Source: Perca fluviatilis (taxonomy: Eukaryota; Chordata; Actinopteri; Perciformes; Percidae). From it: a stretch of 64,000 bases of DNA. Positions within the stretch are counted from its first letter, which is position 1; each line of letters opens with the position of its first letter. The stretch covers positions 27,355,383-27,419,382 of the forward strand of contig NC_053119.1 of assembly GCF_010015445.1 (NCBI RefSeq), written 5' to 3'. A program made the translations under genes and the position numbers. This document shows, piece after piece, positions 1 through 22,950 of the stretch. The notes below the pieces were generated by a model. The model saw only the letters and a program-made list of their open reading frames with translations. It was not told the DNA's origin and did no database searches.

Positions 1-78
1 TTTTTAACTTCAGCAGGGAGTGTCTGGCCTCCCCTCCAGTCCAGAGGGAGGTGGTAGTGTGTCCCCTTTGTGTTCCGG

Positions 79-4807
<4,729 letters not shown>

Positions 4808-6206
4808 AGGAAGAGAAGAAGAGGGACGCCGACAGAGATTCCTCTCCCTGACACTACACTCACATGACCACCATGTCGATCACCTTCTATCAACAGCCAC
4901 CTCTGCTCTTTAAATGAACTCACACACACTTCTGTGATGGGTGGATTGGACAGTGAGGACATGACATGGAACTCTAGTAGTCGTAAAAAGCTAAATGACT
5001 CAACTTTTAGATGGGAAAATTAAGGATAAGACCAACGTTTGTGTATTTGATAATGTTGACAAGAGTATTGCTGTCGGAAATGATGTCACATTCATGTCTC
5101 AGGATGACTGTGTACAGCTCAACACCCTCCAATGAAACCAGCAGTGATTTAATTCAACAGGGTGCTACAGTGCAGGGTCATACAGCTATATGAAGAAGGC
5201 TCGAAAAGAAAAGATAGAGCGGCAATGAAAGATCAGTGAGCTTTCCAAAAAAAAAAATAAATAAAAATGAGCCACACCTTAGAGATGCATATCTGCAAAG
5301 AAGACTGCATTATAGCTTCAAGCAAAATGTATTTTAAACACGTATGATAACGCTTAGTCCCTTTATCCCAATAGCCAAGTAGAAAGGTAGCTCATGCAAT
5401 ACAGTTGAGATCTACACAATTAATATGCAAAAGATCACAATATAATTGTGGCAATAATGTATGCGCTTACAGCATCATATTTCACAGAACACTATACATG
5501 TATAGACACTGTATATGACTCAGTGTTTGTGGGGTGTTTAAAATATGACACACGTTTCATGGTTTTATCATTGCCATTTCACCGTTGATTAGGAACGTGT
5601 ATCAGATCTTGACTCCACTATATTTGCACGTCATTATTTAAAAGGTAAATTGGCGTATTATATAAAGGGACGGAAAAGGCTACAATGAAAGGGTGGTGTT
5701 GGGAGGTGACATGCAACTACAATATTGCTCAAAGAAACTGTCAGATATGTCTATATATCTGTGATAGAAATGCAGTGATGTGGGTGTTTTCTTCTTGAAG
5801 ACTATAAAAGCAGCTCTAATGTGATGAATGGAGCTGGTCTCACTGGTAAAGTATGTGACTTTTGTGTTCTGCTGGCTTCTTGTGGGAGTGCTGTGATGTG
5901 AAGTGAATGAAGTGATGAGTAGATGTTAAATCCTTACTCCCTAGAAGGTTTATTACGTGATGACTAAGCTTTTGATTGCCATCTGCTGTCGCCGACACAA
6001 TCTACATTTCTTTCAGTAGTTCTGCCCTGTCTCACATTGTGCCAACATCTGCTTTGAAGGATTTAATAGTTAGTTAGAATAGTAGGTCTTAGTCATTTGC
6101 AATAGAAACCAAGCATTTGAGGCATGTGAGCACTTTTCACAGGGAACGAGTGAGTGGACAAGGGGATGGGTGCCTACCACGACCTCTCCATACGCATTTC
6201 TTGCAG
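4808..6206 (+). other. panx2 3' UTR and downstream sequence
   Basis: No coding signal follows the panx2 stop codon. Candidate poly(A) signals AATAAATAAAA lie at about 5258-5268, after a short A run, giving a possible 3' UTR of about 450 nt. The rest, up to a transposon-like repeat near 6207, is AT-rich and featureless to my reading. The 3' end is not certain. Confidence 0.45.
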
Positions 6207-6962
6207 CTGCATAGGCCTAGGGCTGCACAATTAAACGAACATTAATCGCGATCACGATTTTGGCTTAAATGAAATGAATCGACCGCTGATCAATATTGAC
6301 TTTTTAAATGCATGCTCTGCTCATTAAAAGATTCCGCTGCATATCAAATCAAGTGCTTCCTAAACTAACAGCTTGACTCTGGAAGGACTCAGCCAGCCAG
6401 TGCCCCGCCAGCAGTGGCATTACACATGGCCGATCACTGTTAAATCGCCTGTAAACGACACCAGACTGCTATAGAATAACAACACAGACCTCTACACACA
6501 TCAGACTGCTCGGCTATAACTCGACAGACATTTCTCCGTTCTTTGCTGGGATGGTCGGCATGCTGCAGTGTGTCAGTGTAAATTACAGTAAATACTCACA
6601 CTGAGCTGAAATGGAAACAATGCGCTGCAACACGCATCTTTGCATTTAGAAATAACGGTATTATTTTGAAGGATTCTGTTATTCATAGATATATTATAAC
6701 ACCTACTACTATATATATAACACCTACTCAACGAGCGAGTATCCAAATAGTACTTATTTATAACAGTACTTATTTTGATGCAAAGATTTGTACATTAGCA
6801 GGAATGTAGCACACCATGGAAGTGAATTTATTTAAATGTGAAAGTGCAATAAAAATATTTTGTCCCTAAAATCAGTGAATAATCGTGGTAATCGTGATCT
6901 CAATATTGATCAAAATAATCGTGATTATCATTTTGGCCATAATCGTGCAGCCCTACTGCATA
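6207..6962. mobile_element. Non-autonomous DNA transposon (hAT-like MITE)
   Basis: The left end reads TAGGGCTGCACAATTAA and the right end, in reverse complement, TAGGGCTGCACGATTATGG, so the element carries terminal inverted repeats rich in AATCGTGAT/ATCACGATT. The 7 bp CTGCATA occurs just outside both ends (6207-6213 and 6956-6962), though on the left four bases separate it from the repeat, so it may not be the true target-site duplication. No transposase frame is present. 'TAGGGCTGCAC' termini are common in teleost genomes; the hAT assignment is by general resemblance. Confidence 0.75.
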
Positions 6963-7525
6963 TAGCCTACATGACGATACAGGAACTTTAATAAAGGAAC
7001 TACCTTCACTGATTTACACAACAAAATGACATCTACATTAGTGCTGTTGGCAGGGGCTTTCCTACAATATTAGGTAGACCTACAGTTTGCATACTACACT
7101 CATGTTTTTTTTTCTGCGGAATTCAATAAGCATACTTGTGATAAGAGACAGCAATTTCCCCCACTTCAGCATCCAGTTATATCGTTTGGTGGAAATAACA
7201 AATGATCCATTTTCATGACACAGGTTGGCTCAGAATCCCCTTGTTAAACTTCTCAAGCACACTAAATGCATCCAAACGCACTTTAAGACTTGTAGTACGA
7301 GTGTGTGCGTGTGAGAGCATGTTATATGTTGGAACAGCACAGCTTACTGACTTTAACATTGAGACATTTGAGAAGGTAAATCTGTGACAGTCTAAATGCT
7401 GGTGGAAAACGTAGAGAAAAGACTCCAGACTTTGATTGTACTGTGTCAAATGTTATAATGGAAAGTATTTAAAAAAGATTTCACTATAAAAATTTTAAAT
7501 AAAATGTGCGCGTCCCAACAATCAA

Positions 7526-8200
7526 TGACTACATGTACCAGAATGCACTACGGCTGTCAGATTCAGCCGAGCACTGTTACTGCTGTACTGGCGAGGAGCA
7601 CACTGACGTAGCTACGGACTGACTTGCTCAGTAAGTTGTTGATATTTCTTTTTAAACAACTATCGCGTATATGACCAAATGTCTTGTGCTTGGTAATGGC
7701 AGCATTTGTTGTGAAACTGTTCTGTTTCAACGTGTAGGATTTGACGAAAATCGTACCCGGACTTGCTAGCCTAACGTTACATTAGCCTGATTAGCACCAT
7801 CCGGGTAGCTAGCCAAACCGATGAGTCCTCAGTAAAGACCTGGAAGTAACGTTAGCTATTAGTAAACCTGCCCCCCCGGCAAGTCACTGCTTCTTCAGCT
7901 GTGCAGACCTCTCGTGTTACTAACATTAACCTTTAGTCGCAATTATGGCTTCGTCGGAGAAAACGTTAACTCTTTGATTAACAAATAAATCAGTGACAGT
8001 CACCACTTTTCTCTTTGACGTTGACGTTAACGTTACAGCGTTACTATTTATCGCTGCGTTTCACCGTAAAGCAACGTCAGCAGTCAGTAGGATGTAACTT
8101 GCTGTAGCCCAGCTAGCTGTGAGTCCGTGAACGTCTCACTGCTCAGCGGTAACGCATGTCTTCCTGCTCTCTGTCACACGCAGCGTTCAGTGCTTCAAAC
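7526..8200 (+). promoter_or_regulatory. trabd promoter and 5' UTR region
   Basis: A CpG-richer stretch with many ACGTTA-type words precedes the trabd start codon at 8201. At 7528-7548 lies GACTACATGTACCAGAATGCA, which resembles the long ZNF143/SBS site (ACTACA..TCCCAGAATGC). No TATA box was seen. The transcription start cannot be fixed by eye. Confidence 0.5.
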
Positions 8201-11200
8201 ATGGATCAAGACAACAATTTAGAGGTTTGTAATACTTAAAATCCTTTTGTTTTTGTGGGAGAGAGAGATATGGAGATGTTTTTTTACTGATGTTTTGCCA
8301 GATGTCCTGCTCAAACTGGGGTAAGAGAGGACACACTGGACAGCTGTTTTAGTATGATGTAGTCACATATGTTATAGTTTTTCAACCATTGCAATTTTAA
8401 CTTGCCCTGAGCAGTTACCTAATTATGTGCAATCAGCCGTCTTTCTCAAACTGGCTAGACTGGACAGAAATAATCTCTTCAACTTGCCCTAATGTAAACA
8501 TGCCCTAAGATATTGTTTGCTGTTTTGATGTCTGACAGGATGAGTCAGTCGGCCCATCAGAGGACCCTTCCGAAGAGGAACTGCCTTGTCTACCTCCAGG
8601 GCTCTGTAAGTATTTTGTTTTTTTTAAGTGTACAGTGTATGCTGTACTTTATCAGAAAGATGGTGTTATACATTTTTAATTTTAAGTGACTGTTTGCCAT
8701 ATCATGTCTATGTTATTCAAAATGTCATATATTAGATGAAATATTTTAAAACAAATTAGTCTGAGACTAGATAGCTTATCAACCTGACCGTTCACTGTCA
8801 TTTCTACTTTAAATAGTAAATGCGCATGAAACAATAATGAAACAAATGCTATACTATCTGTGTACAAGAAGAGACTTGCTACCTTTTTTTTTCTTTTTAC
8901 TGAAGCAATGGTAGATTATCTTCACATAAAATAACACGCCATACTTTCAAAATGCAGTTTTTCCAGAAACACATACATGTCCTAATGGTTTTGATACTGT
9001 CTTGACTAATAGTCTACTAGACTTTTTTTTTGTGCTTTTTTTTCCATATCTACAGACTGTATATAAAAAGCTATTGTATACTATACTATAGTTTCCTAAA
9101 TAGCTGTAACTTAACTCCCTTCCATCATTAGCAGAGATGCTGCTTGTGTTAAAAGGACTGGGATGGAAATTGCTCTAATTATAGCTAATGCTTTAAAGAA
9201 AAAGTATAAAACTATCCAAAATTGCTGGAAAATGAAAATGTATCCTTTTCTTTATATATCATAGTAGTTATAGTAGGACATTCGTTCATTCATTCAACCT
9301 TTTATTTATACTCGAGAAATCCTCAAAACACTATAGTACTAGTATCCTCTTGTAATATTCTGTCCCTTTTTTAATATCCGTCTCTGTTGTTCCTGTGTAG
9401 CGGATGGTGAAGCAATGGAATTGCTGTGGCAGTTAAGATCCCAGCGCCGGCAGGCGTCTCCTGAGCTCCCAGAGACAGTGAGCACTCTTACTGCCCCTGA
9501 CGGCAGCATCCTATACCTGGTTGGCACTGCCCACTTCAGTGACAGCAGCAAAAAGGATGTGGCCACGGTGAGCCAATGAGAATTAACGACAAGATTTGCA
9601 CAGTGCGCTATGCCGCTTTACACTCTTTTAAAATGTGATATGCTGTGAATTGTCAGTAAAATAATGGAGTAACTCTGTGAATGTGGAGTAGCACCTTGAA
9701 GATTAGTTGGCTATATATACTGTAATTAGTTTGGCATTCCTCTTTTGCTAAGCATAATGTCTTCTTCTTTTTTCATATTGATTTTTTTGTTTGTTTTTAC
9801 TTCCTCCCTCCCTTTGCTATTTGTCTCTTTCTTACCCTGTTATGCTCTCTTATTCTGTCTGTCGGTTATCAAACCATACCCACTGCTCTTTCTCTGCCTC
9901 ACACAGACGATCCGCGCTGTGCAGCCAGATGTGGTGGTAGTGGAGCTGTGCCAGTACAGGGTGTCTATGCTGAAGATGGACGAGAGTACACTGCTGAGGG
10001 AAGCCAAAGACATCAACCTGGATAAGGTTCAGCAGGCCATCAAACAGGTCAGGCTTTCAGAATGAACCGTGGCAGTAGTGTGAAAAACAGCAAGGGCAGA
10101 TAAAATGGAGAAAGGACTATATGCTCTGAATAAGGCAGTAATGATGTTTTGGAATTTGAACCCATTGTTATCCTATAATGGGAAGAAACTGAAGGGACTT
10201 TTTTTGTCTTCTTGGTTTATGTAAGTGCATAAAACTTAAGAAAAGTGTTGTGCCTGAACGCGTTCATTGAACGATAGTTCATGAACTCGTTCATATTTTG
10301 GACGAAAAATCCGCACTTCAGTCACATCCACAGCAAACCTGAAACGCACCAATGTATATGCAGTTCAATAACTGAAGCAACATATGGAAAAAAGAACGAT
10401 GAACTAGTTAATTTTTGGGACTGTGAACTTAGTTCAACATTTTTAAGTATGAACTATGAACTGAACTAGTTCATTTTAAAATTTGTGAACTGAACTTTGA
10501 ACTATTTCATGTAGAAAGTGAACTTTCCCAACACTGCTTAAGAATGTGTACTACTACTGTCAGTGTATTAGTAAACACACGCACTTACATGTGAAGACCA
10601 CCGAAGGCATATCTGGGTTTGTGTAAAAGCTTATTTTTGTCCCCTGTGTTTGTCAGAATGGGCTGATGTCTGGCCTCATGCAGATTCTCCTGCTCAAAGT
10701 TTCAGCTCACATCACGGAGCAACTGGGCATGGCTCCTGGAGGAGAGTTTAGGGAGGCCTTCAAAGAGGTGAAACATACACAATATATTTAAATGCACGTG
10801 TGTATAATAGAATAAAAAAAACCCGGTAGGTTTCAGTTTTTTGTGTTCATTTGATGCTTTAATTTTTTTCACACAGGCTGGCCGAGTGCCGTTCTGTAAA
10901 TTTCACCTTGGGGACAGGCCGATCCCCGTGACGTTCAAGAGGGCCATTGCAGCTCTCAGTCTGTGGCAGAAGGCCCGTCTGGCGTGGGGTCTCTGCTTTC
11001 TGTCAGACCCAATCAGGTATAAGCTCACCTTCGTCCCTTTTTGTCATACCACACAGTCTTTCTCAGTATCTATTATCAGACACTGCTGTTTAAGAAAGAA
11101 CAGAACTGTACTGTACTATGTTTATATGTCCCGAGGTGATCCACACGATTATGAAGTTAAAATGTAAATGCTAGATATTGAACAATTGTGAAATTTGGGG

Positions 11201-13537
11201 GAATTTAGTTACCAGTATCAGATATTTTGCTATGAGCATTTTTTGCCTGGTAGAAAATGCCTCCTAATTATATGTGTGAGCATCATGGCTTGCTGTTTAT
11301 CTGTGTGTTCTATGTAGAACTAGGGAACGTGCGCCCACCCACACACATTTTACAGAGTACATGCGACTCTGCCAATTCTTTTTAACTGCCGATTGTCTTT
11401 CTGCATAAAGGGATTTGGGGGGCGAAAAAAATCATGCATACTGTATACAGCCCAACCAATGTTTACTTTGTTGCTCATTCTTTACTTTATACTGTCATCA
11501 CCAAAATACTGTGTGAACAGCAAACCAAAAATGTCTTCCCCTTCCTATGTTACCACCAGTGACTGTGTTGGACTGTGTGTGTCATGTTTTTAGTAAAGAG
11601 GACGTAGAGAAGTGCAAACAGAAGGACCTGCTGGAGCAAACCATGTCAGAGATGATCGGCGAGTTTCCTGCTCTTCACCAGACCATCGTGGCCGAAAGAG
11701 ACATCTACCTCACGCACACGCTCCGCCAGGCTACACGCTGTGTGGAAGCCCCCCATAATGCCCAGAGTGCGTATTACACTGTTTAATAAGCTAGCGATCC
11801 CATCGTTCTTAGTTGTAGATTTGTAGCTCATCAAGATGTGGGGTCTGGGAACTCACCATTGACAGGGCTCAGTCGGAGGGGCGGGATAAACCGTTGTCTT
11901 TCAAATTCCCTCTGCACGCAATAGGATGGTGCTACAACCAGGCAGAGCAACGAAGAAGGAAGAGAAGCTAGTTGACAGATTAAACTTTTGCCGTATCCGG
12001 TCGGCAAAACTCCGAACACATCTTCCTTTTTTAAGAATGATTTCTGTGCCGTTCTTTGTTCTTTTCTCAAAGAAAAGCTTAACTCCAAGTCTTCCAGAAG
12101 ACCTACCATTTTAGTACATGGTATTCTATGTTCTTTATAAGTATAAATATAAAATTCTGCTTTGTCAATTCATTTAGTTGTTTTACATAAACATTGCTCA
12201 TTAGAATTAAACATAACAATTGTTAGAATTGTACTTTTTAGAATTTTTTTAAATTGGTTACAAAATTGTTGCGTAATTAACTGACCAGTAATGACAATGT
12301 GGTTTGAATGCTACAGAGACTGTTGATGGAAATGCTAAGTCATATTGTGTTTAAAAAGGGTGACATTTTTAACTTAATTGTTGCGTAATTAACCGACCAA
12401 TAATGACAATGTGGTTTCAGTGCAACAGAGACTGTTGATGGAAATGCTGAGTCCTATTGTGTAAAGTAAAAAAAAAAAAAAGGGTGACATTTTTAACTAT
12501 ATTTCACAGAAAGAGATCTTTTTCACTGTTTTACTGAGCTTAAAAGCAAATTTTGCATCCATGGTGAGACCACTGGAGTTCATGCTCCGTGAATGATATT
12601 GTCCATGTTCAGCAGCGCATTTGGTCTGGATGATTTATACATTGTCAAGAAGGGAAGAATGCAGACATTCATGACATGTCTGTCATTTATACTGAAATCT
12701 ATCCCTAGTGTTTTGGATGAATACTTTTTCAGTCAAGAGGAAAAACCTGTGGTTTCTTACATAGTGATATAAATATAATAAGTGTTGATTGTTGATGCAA
12801 CAGAAAATGTTTTATTCTTCTTTTTTTTTCTTCTTTTTAAAAAAAATATAAATATATAGAAGTGCCTGCTGTGGTAGTGGGAGTTGTAGGGATGGGTCAC
12901 GTCCCTGGCATAGAAAGGAACTGGGAGAAGCAGCTCAACATAAATGAAATCATGAGGTAAGTTTGTTACATTACAGATAGTAATAGAATTTAAAAAAATG
13001 TTTTCGCCTTGTCAAATTAAAAAATTGGATCTTGAAACTGTTTTTCCAATTTTCTGTTTTTCTTCAGAGGATCAGAAATTTAGAAAATTGTGTCTGGGCT
13101 CCAATTATTCAATACTACAATAGTATTCTTAGTATTCTCTCCCTCGTTCCGCCTAGCTACGCCCCGCCCCCACCACTCGAAGCCATCAGTTGCAAGCACC
13201 TCTGACCCCAAAGTCTATCAGCTTTTTTTTTTGGACCATATGCATACGCAAAGTAGAGGAAGAGAATATCATTGCAATATTGAATAATTGGAGCTCAGAT
13301 GCAATTTTATAATTTTCTCAATTTTTTGATCCTCTGAATAAAAAACTGAAAATTGGAAAAACTGGTTAAAGATTACATTTTTTTTATTATTTGTCAAGGT
13401 GGGAAAAATTGGATATTTGAACCCATTTTTCTGTTTTTCCAAATGTCTAATTGTGCTTAGAAAATTAAACTGGTAGCATTACACTGACCAGAAACATACT
13501 GTAACTGTGGCTTGACAATTCCACAGCTGCTCAATAG

Positions 13538-13568
<31 letters not shown>

Positions 13569-13771
13569 TCCTCAGTGTTGCGCCTCCCTCACGTTTTGGC
13601 TGGGTGTTGCGCACGGTCCTAAAGGGTGTTGTGATGGGAATGCTGGGATACGCCTGCTACCGTGCTGGAGGGAGTTTAGGTAGAACCGTGCTATCTTTAC
13701 CTGCAGTCCAATCTTTACTGGAGACTCTGCGGCCCCCCCCTGCTCTAAGCCAACAGGGACACGACCTTTGA
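8201..13771 (+). CDS. trabd: TraB domain-containing protein, nine exons
   Basis: Exons: 8201-8224, 8539-8605, 9401-9567, 9907-10047, 10657-10767, 10877-11016, 11594-11766, 12860-12956, 13576-13771; joined length 371 aa (human TRABD 376). The TraB fold is marked by two G-x-x-H motifs: GTAH at residues 72-75 and GMGH at 285-288, with the block VVVVELCQYRVSMLKMDEST in exon 4 and FHLGDRPIPVTFKRAI in exon 6 nearly identical to the mammalian protein. The same paired motif occurs in bacterial TraB/PrgY and in Tiki (TRABD2) proteases; whether this family is catalytic is not settled. The last exon carries a hydrophobic segment (LKGVVMGMLGYACY) likely to anchor the C-terminus in a membrane. The first exon codes only eight residues. 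All introns are GT-AG. Confidence 0.95.
10244..10535. repeat. GTTCA/TGAAC-rich inverted-repeat element in trabd intron 4
   Basis: The segment starts AGTGTTGTGCCTGAACG and ends AAGTGAACTTTCCCAACACT. The ends pair as short inverted repeats (AGTGTTG), and the interior is dense in GTTCATGAACT-type words. It looks like a degraded non-autonomous DNA transposon. No coding content. Confidence 0.6.
11831..12109 (-). pseudogene. RecQ-like helicase fragment in trabd intron 7
   Basis: A minus-strand frame of about 92 codons resembles the start of a RecQ-type DNA helicase: a Q-motif-like LRKEQRTAQKSFL followed by the Walker A motif GVLPTGYGKS and a degenerate segment like motif Ia (LVVAPSYCVQ). It stops long before motif II and lies antisense inside an intron, so it is a truncated, probably repeat-derived copy and not a gene. 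Similar RecQ-like fragments are dispersed in fish genomes; which transposon family carried it cannot be told here. Confidence 0.6.
12266..12500. repeat. Two-copy tandem duplication, about 112 bp unit
   Basis: TTGTTGCGTAATTAAC occurs at 12266 and again at 12378. Both copies continue through TAATGACAATGTGGTTT, ACAGAGACTGTTGATGGAA and GGGTGACATTTTTAACT with a few substitutions. The second copy carries an extra A-run of about 14. It lies in trabd intron 7. Confidence 0.85.
13005..13410. repeat. Fold-back (long inverted repeat) element in trabd intron 8
   Basis: The left arm (about 13015-13125: TTTCCAATTTTCTG, CAGAGGATCAG, CTCCAATTATTCAATA) is repeated in reverse complement in the right arm (about 13278-13390: TATTGAATAATTGGAG, GATCCTCTG, CAGTTTTTCCAATTTTC type words). 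A centre of about 150 bp containing CGCCCCGCCCCC separates them. The arms could form a long hairpin in the pre-mRNA. Confidence 0.75.
13541..13566. repeat. (CTGT)n at the trabd exon 9 acceptor
   Basis: About six and a half CTGT units end 8 bp before the AG (13574-13575) that precedes the last trabd exon. The array therefore supplies most of the pyrimidine-rich tract of that splice site. Confidence 0.95.
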
Positions 13772-16277
13772 TTGATTTAAAACAATGCATTTTTCACCAG
13801 TGGCCTTAAAAACAGGGAGTGACGCTGGAGAAAAGGTTTCACCAGCCCACACTATGAACTAACAAGGACCTCAGGGGGTTGAGAGCCTCCCACCTCGTAT
13901 TGATGTCCCTGTAGACGCAGCAGGGCCGTACTGCCAAAGAAACCTTGACGGTACTCTTTGTTTTCTTTTATATTTTGTGCAAATTATGTATTTTGTAAGG
14001 TTAACAAATGCCAATAATTCCTTTTGAATCAATTTACCCCCACTATTGCTTTAAATGACACGTTTTTTATTTGACATGTTATCATTGGAATCCTCTCCAG
14101 TCACGTGCCCTGATATGACTGAGACATTCTCCGAGAGGAACACTTTTCTAATGCCGTCACCTTATTCCTTGCTCTCTTTTTTTGGTGCCAGCCAGCATTT
14201 TAGGTAATCGGCCCATTTAAAGTCCAGCACTTTATAAGAGTCTTGTACTGTACATGCAGCCTATGTAAGGGAAATATGAGTATACTATCAATACTCCTAA
14301 ATCATAAATATAATCTAGGAATAATCTTGGTGCATGGAGTGATCTTCATGGTGTGAGGTAAATGTCAAAAATGTCTGAATTGGAAGGCTGACCACCATTT
14401 TCCTAATTCTTGATCTTCTATTTGAAATGCACATTCTTGAAAACTCACAAAGACAATTATTTCCCATGTGTACGGCCCTGCCCACATCAACAGACAAGTG
14501 CCTCATATTGCAGTAGTAAGGGCTAATGGTGAACTGAATGGAATGGCAAAAATGTGTTATATGCATCTTACGTATACTACAACCATGCAATTTTCTAATA
14601 ATCGCTCTTTCTATAATTATATGATAGGCCTGTTTTATAAAATAGTGTTGCCCTAAAAATAGGCCGTATAGTTTGTGTTGTCTTGGCTTCAGTTGATATG
14701 GCTCCTTCACCCTTCACTTCATTTTATGGTCAGTCATGCATCAGGACGGGGATTAAATGTGCCTCAGGATGAGCAATGCATTTATCTTTGATTATACCTC
14801 CAATATGAGGCACCCTCACATATTGGCTTTAACTTGCTCCATCTGTGAGTAAGGATTCATACTTAACACAAAAATATGCATCTTGTACAGAGAGACATCT
14901 CTTAAAAACCTCCGCACAGAGACATTGTCATTCAGCGCGCCAGCTGTTGGTACTTTTTATGATATATGCATTATTACTTGCCAGTCTGATTGTAAAATGC
15001 AATTTAGATGGAAAAAAAAACTGTTTTGTTTCTCTCAAATTTGTTATTGAACTTGACTGTAATGATTTCTCAGTGAAATTCCCATCAATGGAAATCTGTT
15101 ACGGACTTGTTTTGACTACTATGAAGGAAACACGACAGTTTAGATTGGTCCGAGTTGGGAGGTAAAGCCTTACACTGCTATCACTGCTGCCTTTGACCCT
15201 CCGATTGGATCCTCTGCTGAGGCTATGTTACCACTACTGACATGTATCCATCGTACAGAACATCTTATTGCACATGTAAAAATAAAAAAAAGGCAAGATG
15301 ACATCCCTGGAGCTTTGTTATGAGGGAACTGTCACAATACATCCAACAGCCCCAACAAAGTATTTACATGGTTGCAAGGCCATTCAAACCAACATTGAAT
15401 TCCAGGTATTTACAATCTTAATTTTTTGTTGTTGTTTTTTTATTTGTGTGTGCAGTACTGGAATTATTAGATAACAGATGCATTAATAAGAGATATGAAA
15501 GGAGTTAATTTGCTGTCTTTAATTTTCGAAATGGTCCAATGAACTAATATGGGACTTGTTATTTAAAAACATAATTAAACCACTTGCAAGTCATCCACAC
15601 AGTCATCAGTTTTCTTGCTTCGGTAAGAGACAAGGATATTGGGAACAGATGCAGTCATGCCTCTCAGTCCCTCAGCAGTAGAATACAGTCAAACTTAAAC
15701 GTTGTGTGTCTGTCCCCATCCAGCATAATTTCCAGAGGTTTGATCTCCCATTGTATGTTTAAGAATTGCCAAGTGAAAACTATGAATGCCTGTATTTGCT
15801 GTAAGATTTGTTTCCCCATACCCGTGTGTGGTATTGTCATTCTTAACAAACTAAACCTAAAATCTCTACTTCTGTAACGAATTATTAAAAGATTTTAAGT
15901 AAATGTAAACTATTTGCCTCAAAAATGTTGCTTCTTTTTGCTCAAAACCTGTTGCATTACATTAGCTGCTAAGAGTTTTAATGCAACACAGTTTCCTATG
16001 GACCAGACTCCAGCCATTTTGTTTTATTAAAATAGTATACGTATACTAGCTGTATATTTTGGATTCAAATAATGACGATAACGTTATTATCTCAACCTTG
16101 TTAAATTACTTTTGACGTTGATTTTAGTTTCGGCCGAAATTGTTCCTACTTTACTGCGTGTTTTCCGGACAATTAATGATGTAACACAGTCTGTCTCGCA
16201 AACATCCGCTGTAGTTTGCAGGATTATGAAAGCATGACTAGTGACTACGTTGTAACTGCGCTAGTGTGAACAGGCAG
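13772..16277 (+). other. trabd 3' UTR and trabd-selenoo intergenic region
   Basis: No exon was recognised between the trabd stop and selenoo. AATAAA at 15281-15286, within ATGTAAAAATAAAAAAA, is a plausible trabd poly(A) signal, which would make a 3' UTR of about 1.5 kb. AT-rich sequence follows. Open frames here (for example 14315-14710 on the minus strand) resemble no protein I know. Confidence 0.5.
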
Positions 16278-16291
16278 ATGGCCTTGTTTGG

Positions 16292-16304
<13 letters not shown>
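16278..16304 (+). promoter_or_regulatory. Upstream ORF overlapping the selenoo start codon
   Basis: An ATG at 16278 opens an eight-residue frame ending at TAG 16302-16304, which overlaps the selenoo ATG at 16292 in another frame. If transcription starts upstream of it, ribosomes would have to leak past or reinitiate to make SelenoO. Whether the transcript includes it is unknown. Confidence 0.5.
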
Positions 16305-22950
<6,646 letters not shown>

